This document shows, one piece after another, positions 12,501-12,672 of a stretch of DNA of 12,672 bases. Numbering within the stretch: position 1 is the stretch's first letter; each line of letters begins with the position of its first letter. This DNA is from Methanobrevibacter sp. Its GTDB lineage: Archaea; Methanobacteriota; Methanobacteria; Methanobacteriales; Methanobacteriaceae. Position numbers and translations under genes: made by a program. Location of the stretch: NCBI GenBank assembly GCA_017652345.1, contig JAGCBE010000262.1:1-12672 (forward strand). The letters run 5' to 3'. Below the pieces are notes generated by a model, which ran no database searches, was not told where the DNA came from, and worked only from the letters and a program-made list of their open reading frames with translations.

Positions 12501-12672
12501 AGTGTGGCTGGTCTTTTATTTTACAGTGAATTATGATCCATTGAATGAGGGAGAGGGAGTGTGTGGGAGTGAATAGTCCATTGATGTGAATTGTGGTGTT
12601 AGCAGTGCATGGTGTGGAGTGCTAGACAGTGAATTGGCATTTTGGGAGAGGTGGCAAAATTATTATAGCAGC
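12501..12672. repeat. Right inverted terminal repeat and genome end
   Basis: Bases 12501-12559 match the left end exactly in inverted form; 12560-12672 is probably the rest of the repeat, absent from the left end. The plus strand here is rich in G and T and poor in C. It holds no gene. The end reads AGCAGC-3', so the 5' end of the other strand would be GCTGCT followed by ATAATAATTTT. This should be the replication origin recognised by the terminal protein-polymerase complex. Confidence 0.8.
12502..12635 (+). repeat. Short repeated motifs in the terminal repeat
   Basis: GTGAAT occurs at 12526, 12569, 12586 and 12629, that is with spacings of 43, 17 and 43. ACAGTGAATT occurs at 12523 and 12626, TCCATTGA at 12537 and 12577, and GTGTGG at 12502, 12561 and 12612. 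This pattern resembles repeated protein-binding sites at an origin. Some repetition is expected by chance in such G/T-rich sequence. Confidence 0.45.

Noticed and set aside
1..12672. Mycoplasma genetic code (TGA as Trp)
   Set aside because: Trp is written TGG throughout the large genes, full-length proteins contain no in-frame TGA, and TGA is used as a stop (for example at 8233-8235 and 10562-10564).
1..12672. CRISPR array, insertion sequence, integrase or attachment site
   Set aside because: No regular repeat-spacer units, transposase or recombinase genes are seen.

Overview
The window is a nearly complete genome of a very small, AT-rich, linear double-stranded DNA phage of the phi29-like (protein-primed, short-tailed) type. 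The evidence is a protein-primed family B DNA polymerase at the right end, a likely terminal protein just upstream, an SSB-like gene before that, a gp16-like packaging ATPase, portal, tail-knob and capsid genes, and an inverted terminal repeat. The first 59 bases are repeated exactly and inverted at 12501-12559. The right end runs 113 bases further, so the left end is probably truncated by that amount and the full genome would be about 12.8 kb. From memory, that is clearly smaller than the 16-20 kb usual for cultured relatives. Strong Shine-Dalgarno sites, low GC and TGG-encoded tryptophans suggest a low-GC Firmicutes, Bacilli or Mollicutes-like host that uses the standard code. The species cannot be named from the sequence.

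Layout. Two operons diverge from one hub at 7642-7811. Leftward on the minus strand (7641 to 82) is the late block: packaging ATPase, tail-knob protein, portal, lower collar, holin-like protein, scaffold-like protein, major capsid protein, and two small surface or fibre-like proteins. It ends in a strong intrinsic terminator whose 3' arm lies in the left terminal repeat. Rightward (7812 to 12444) is the early and replication block: seven small genes of 43-115 aa, including one membrane protein and one ribbon-helix-helix (RHH) DNA-binding protein, then SSB, a noncoding region with a structured RNA candidate, terminal protein and DNA polymerase, with a terminator before the right repeat. Genes are packed with 2-10 nt gaps or short overlaps, so most starts were set by Shine-Dalgarno spacing.

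How it works together. The terminal protein would prime the polymerase at the ends, SSB would cover displaced strands, and the RHH protein is a candidate for the early/late switch acting on palindromes in the late promoter. The ATPase would fill a prohead built from capsid, scaffold and portal.

Most interesting points. (1) The 183-nt gap between SSB and terminal protein has a strong extended -10 promoter and an RNA of about 117 nt closed by a 7-bp helix, with two hairpin loops (CAGG and CCUG) that are fully complementary. This is the size and loop logic of phi29 packaging RNA (pRNA), but at a different locus. (2) The polymerase has histidine at the motif A position normally held by the steric-gate tyrosine. 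(3) No endolysin or tail peptidase gene is recognisable. (4) The right terminus would begin GCTGCT, a tandem triplet of the kind used for jumping-back initiation in protein-primed replication. (5) The late promoter carries two overlapping -35/-10 pairs and two palindromes.
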